Shown piece by piece: positions 5,301 through 5,816 of a DNA stretch of 5,816 bases. The position numbers and the translations under genes were made by a program. The DNA is from Deltaproteobacteria bacterium (GTDB lineage Bacteria > Desulfobacterota_C > Deferrisomatia > Deferrisomatales > JACRMM01). The notes beneath the pieces are model-generated. The model saw only the letters and a program-made list of their open reading frames with translations, had not been told where the DNA came from and did not search any database. The DNA lies in contig JACRCS010000043.1 in NCBI GenBank assembly GCA_016218905.1, forward strand, positions 1 through 5,816. Reading direction: 5' to 3'. The stretch's first letter is position 1, and each line of letters starts with the position of its first letter.

Positions 5301-5816
5301 ATGATCAAGAAGATTCGTGTTCAGGACCTCCAGCCGGGGATGTACATCTCCGACATGAACACGCCGTGGATCCGGCACCCTTTCCTGCCCAACCGCATGT
5401 GCCTGCGGCGCGCCGGAGACATCGACCGGATGCTCGAGGCCGGGATGGAGTCGGTGTACATCGACACGCAGCGGGGGAAGGACAGCGCGGAAGCTCGGCC
5501 CCTCGAGGAGGTCAACCGGGAGGCGGACGAGGCGCTCGGGGAGTGGGGAGAGGAGGGCGCCGTCCCGGAGCTCCCCGAACGGGTGCCGTTCGAGAAGGAG
5601 TTCCGGCGGGCGCGAGAGCTCTACCGCGACAATCGGGCCGCGGTCGAAGCGCACTTCGCCCAGGCCCGAAGGGGGCGCCAGATCGATGGGGAAGCCGCGG
5701 AGCTCACGGCCACCGAGATCATCGGTTCGATCTTCCGCAACCGAAACGCCTACCTGAGCCTCGCCCGCCTGAGGCAGTTCGACGAGTACACGTTCCGGCA
5801 CAGCCTGAACGTCGCC
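5301..5816 (+). CDS. HD-GYP cyclic-di-GMP phosphodiesterase, N-terminal part (truncated by window end)
   Basis: The first 172 codons are present. The opening MIKKIRVQDLQPGMYISDMN, followed by HPFLPNRM, AGDIDRMLEAGMESVYIDTQRGKD (38-61), is the typical DUF3391 domain that precedes HD-GYP domains. After a charged linker (about 62-130) the helix region ELTATEIIGSIFRNRNAYLSLARLRQFDEYTFRHSLNVA (134-172) matches the start of an HD-GYP domain, where the DxYTxxHSxNV motif comes first; His167 is in that motif. The HD pair and the GYP motif would lie beyond the window and are not seen. The complete enzyme would be expected to hydrolyse cyclic-di-GMP to pGpG or GMP in the cytosol. The ATG fits the family N-terminus, but the ribosome site is weak (GAGGG directly abuts the ATG), so translation may be low or regulated. 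It is divergent from the globin kinase, which suggests a shared control region. Confidence 0.9.
   Translation, partial: MIKKIRVQDLQPGMYISDMNTPWIRHPFLPNRMCLRRAGDIDRMLEAGMESVYIDTQRGKDSAEARPLEEVNREADEALGEWGEEGAVPELPERVPFEKEFRRARELYRDNRAAVEAHFAQARRGRQIDGEAAELTATEIIGSIFRNRNAYLSLARLRQFDEYTFRHSLNVA

Noticed and set aside
5103..5801. An N-terminal extension of the globin kinase to 5801
   Set aside because: The extension would be antisense to the HD-GYP gene, shows no domain, and crosses the divergent promoter region. GGAGGAGG just before the ATG at 5102 gives a clear start.

Overview
The window is GC-rich (roughly 70% by eye), densely packed bacterial DNA with strong GGAGG-type ribosome sites, GTG and TTG starts, and two-component and cyclic-di-GMP signalling genes. 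This fits a GC-rich Gram-negative lineage (for example a Myxococcota/Desulfobacterota-like or Acidobacteriota-like bacterium), but the sequence alone does not fix the taxon. No rRNA, tRNA, CRISPR array, insertion sequence or other mobile element was seen.

Layout from left to right. (1) Positions 60-1531 hold a two-gene plus-strand unit: an enoyl-CoA hydratase/isomerase-family protein that looks most like a mitochondrial-type delta3,delta2-enoyl-CoA isomerase, and an exported SIMPL-domain (DUF541) protein overlapping it by 4 bases. (2) A 171-bp spacer carries a likely sigma70-type promoter. (3) Positions 1703-3514 (+) encode a hybrid histidine kinase with a MEDS sensory domain, an HPK4-like kinase core and a C-terminal receiver. 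(4) Positions 3540-5102 (-) encode a globin-coupled histidine kinase, convergent with the MEDS kinase, with an unusual C-terminal winged-helix-like tail. A long hairpin lies over the last codons of the MEDS kinase. (5) A 198-bp divergent intergenic region contains an AT-rich patch with three consecutive inverted repeats. (6) From 5301 (+) an HD-GYP cyclic-di-GMP phosphodiesterase begins (DUF3391 N-terminus) and runs off the window.

How the genes may work together (inference). Two soluble sensor kinases lie tail to tail: one predicted to bind heme and sense O2 or a related gas, the other carrying the small-molecule sensory domain MEDS. The heme kinase is divergent from a cyclic-di-GMP-degrading enzyme, which suggests a module coupling oxygen or redox state to cyclic-di-GMP levels. 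The globin kinase has no receiver, and the nearest receiver is on the MEDS kinase. Its own C-terminal winged-helix-like segment may instead bind DNA or a partner. The MEDS-kinase promoter and the divergent region share GACACC/GGTGT half-sites, a possible sign of common control. The lipid-isomerase/SIMPL pair looks like a separate, ordinary unit.
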